From assembly GCA_017483425.1 (NCBI GenBank), contig JAFUWM010000261.1, forward strand, positions 1 to 5,129: a DNA stretch of 5,129 bases, read 5' to 3'. This DNA is from Lachnospiraceae bacterium. GTDB lineage: Bacteria > Bacillota > Clostridia > Lachnospirales > Lachnospiraceae. Both the position numbers and the translations under genes were made by a program. Below are positions 5,054-5,129 of this stretch, piece by piece. Under the pieces are notes generated by a model. It was not told the origin of the DNA. It searched no databases and was given only the letters and a program-made list of their open reading frames with translations. Numbering within the stretch: position 1 is the first letter of the stretch; each line of letters opens with the position of its first letter.

Positions 5054-5129
5054 ATGGACAGGTTTAAAAGCAAGATAGATCAGATATCACATATACGCCT
5101 TATCAGAATAATTGCCTTAGTCATTCTCG
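5054..5129 (+). CDS. Start of a possible membrane protein gene, truncated by the window end
   Basis: The frame is open from ATG 5054 to the last base, giving 25 residues: MDRFKSKIDQ, then ISHIRLIRIIALVIL. A basic N-terminus running into a hydrophobic stretch is typical of an N-terminal membrane anchor. There is no good ribosome binding site. With the promoter at 5015-5043 the transcript would be almost leaderless. The frame is also open back to TTG 5015. It may be a host gene next to the prophage, or chance. The product cannot be named. Confidence 0.35.
   Translation, partial: MDRFKSKIDQISHIRLIRIIALVIL

Noticed and set aside
1..5129. CRISPR arrays, tRNA or rRNA genes
   Set aside because: No regularly spaced repeats, cloverleaf-like sequences or rRNA-like stretches were seen.

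Overview
The window looks like the right-hand (late) end of a temperate phage genome integrated in a low-GC Gram-positive bacterium of the Clostridia, most likely a Lachnospiraceae-type gut commensal. The evidence is the near-perfect AAAGGAGG ribosome binding sites, tight same-strand gene packing with short overlaps, and the gene set itself (XkdX-like protein, LLH-type holin, a clostridial-type cysteine endolysin, an IS30-class transposase). All genes that I believe are real lie on the + strand. The taxonomic call is inference from style, not a database match.

Positions 22-3454 form one tightly packed late cassette. It starts with a full-length reverse transcriptase (RT) carrying a YMDD active site and a G-x-x-x-SQ motif of the kind seen in diversity-generating retroelements (DGRs). 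It continues with a 100-residue protein whose start lies inside the end of the RT gene, a 43-residue XkdX-family protein, a 64-residue helical protein, and then the lysis block. The lysis block is an XhlA-like coiled-coil protein with a C-terminal membrane segment, a two-membrane-segment protein, an LLH-type holin candidate and a Cys/His endolysin with a C-terminal wall-binding unit. A strong GC-rich intrinsic terminator at 3484-3534 closes the cassette.

After 134 bases a second transcription unit holds a single intact gene, 3669-4748, for an IS30-family DDE transposase. No inverted terminal repeats could be found flanking this gene alone, and its sampled base composition resembles that of the phage genes. 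It may therefore be the phage's own integration enzyme rather than a passenger insertion sequence. This is the main hypothesis worth testing.

From 4749 to the end the DNA changes character: GC falls to about 35% (hand count 135 of 381), there is no long ORF, and there are two weak hairpins. Near the end comes a sigma-A-type extended -10 promoter (5015-5043) followed by the beginning of an ORF that looks like the N-terminus of a membrane protein and runs off the window. I read this as the approach to, or crossing of, the phage-host junction, although the exact boundary cannot be fixed from the window.

The genes upstream of the lysis block normally belong to tail or adhesion modules. An RT there would fit diversification of a tail-fibre gene lying just to the left of the window. 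The template and variable repeats needed to prove a DGR are not visible here.
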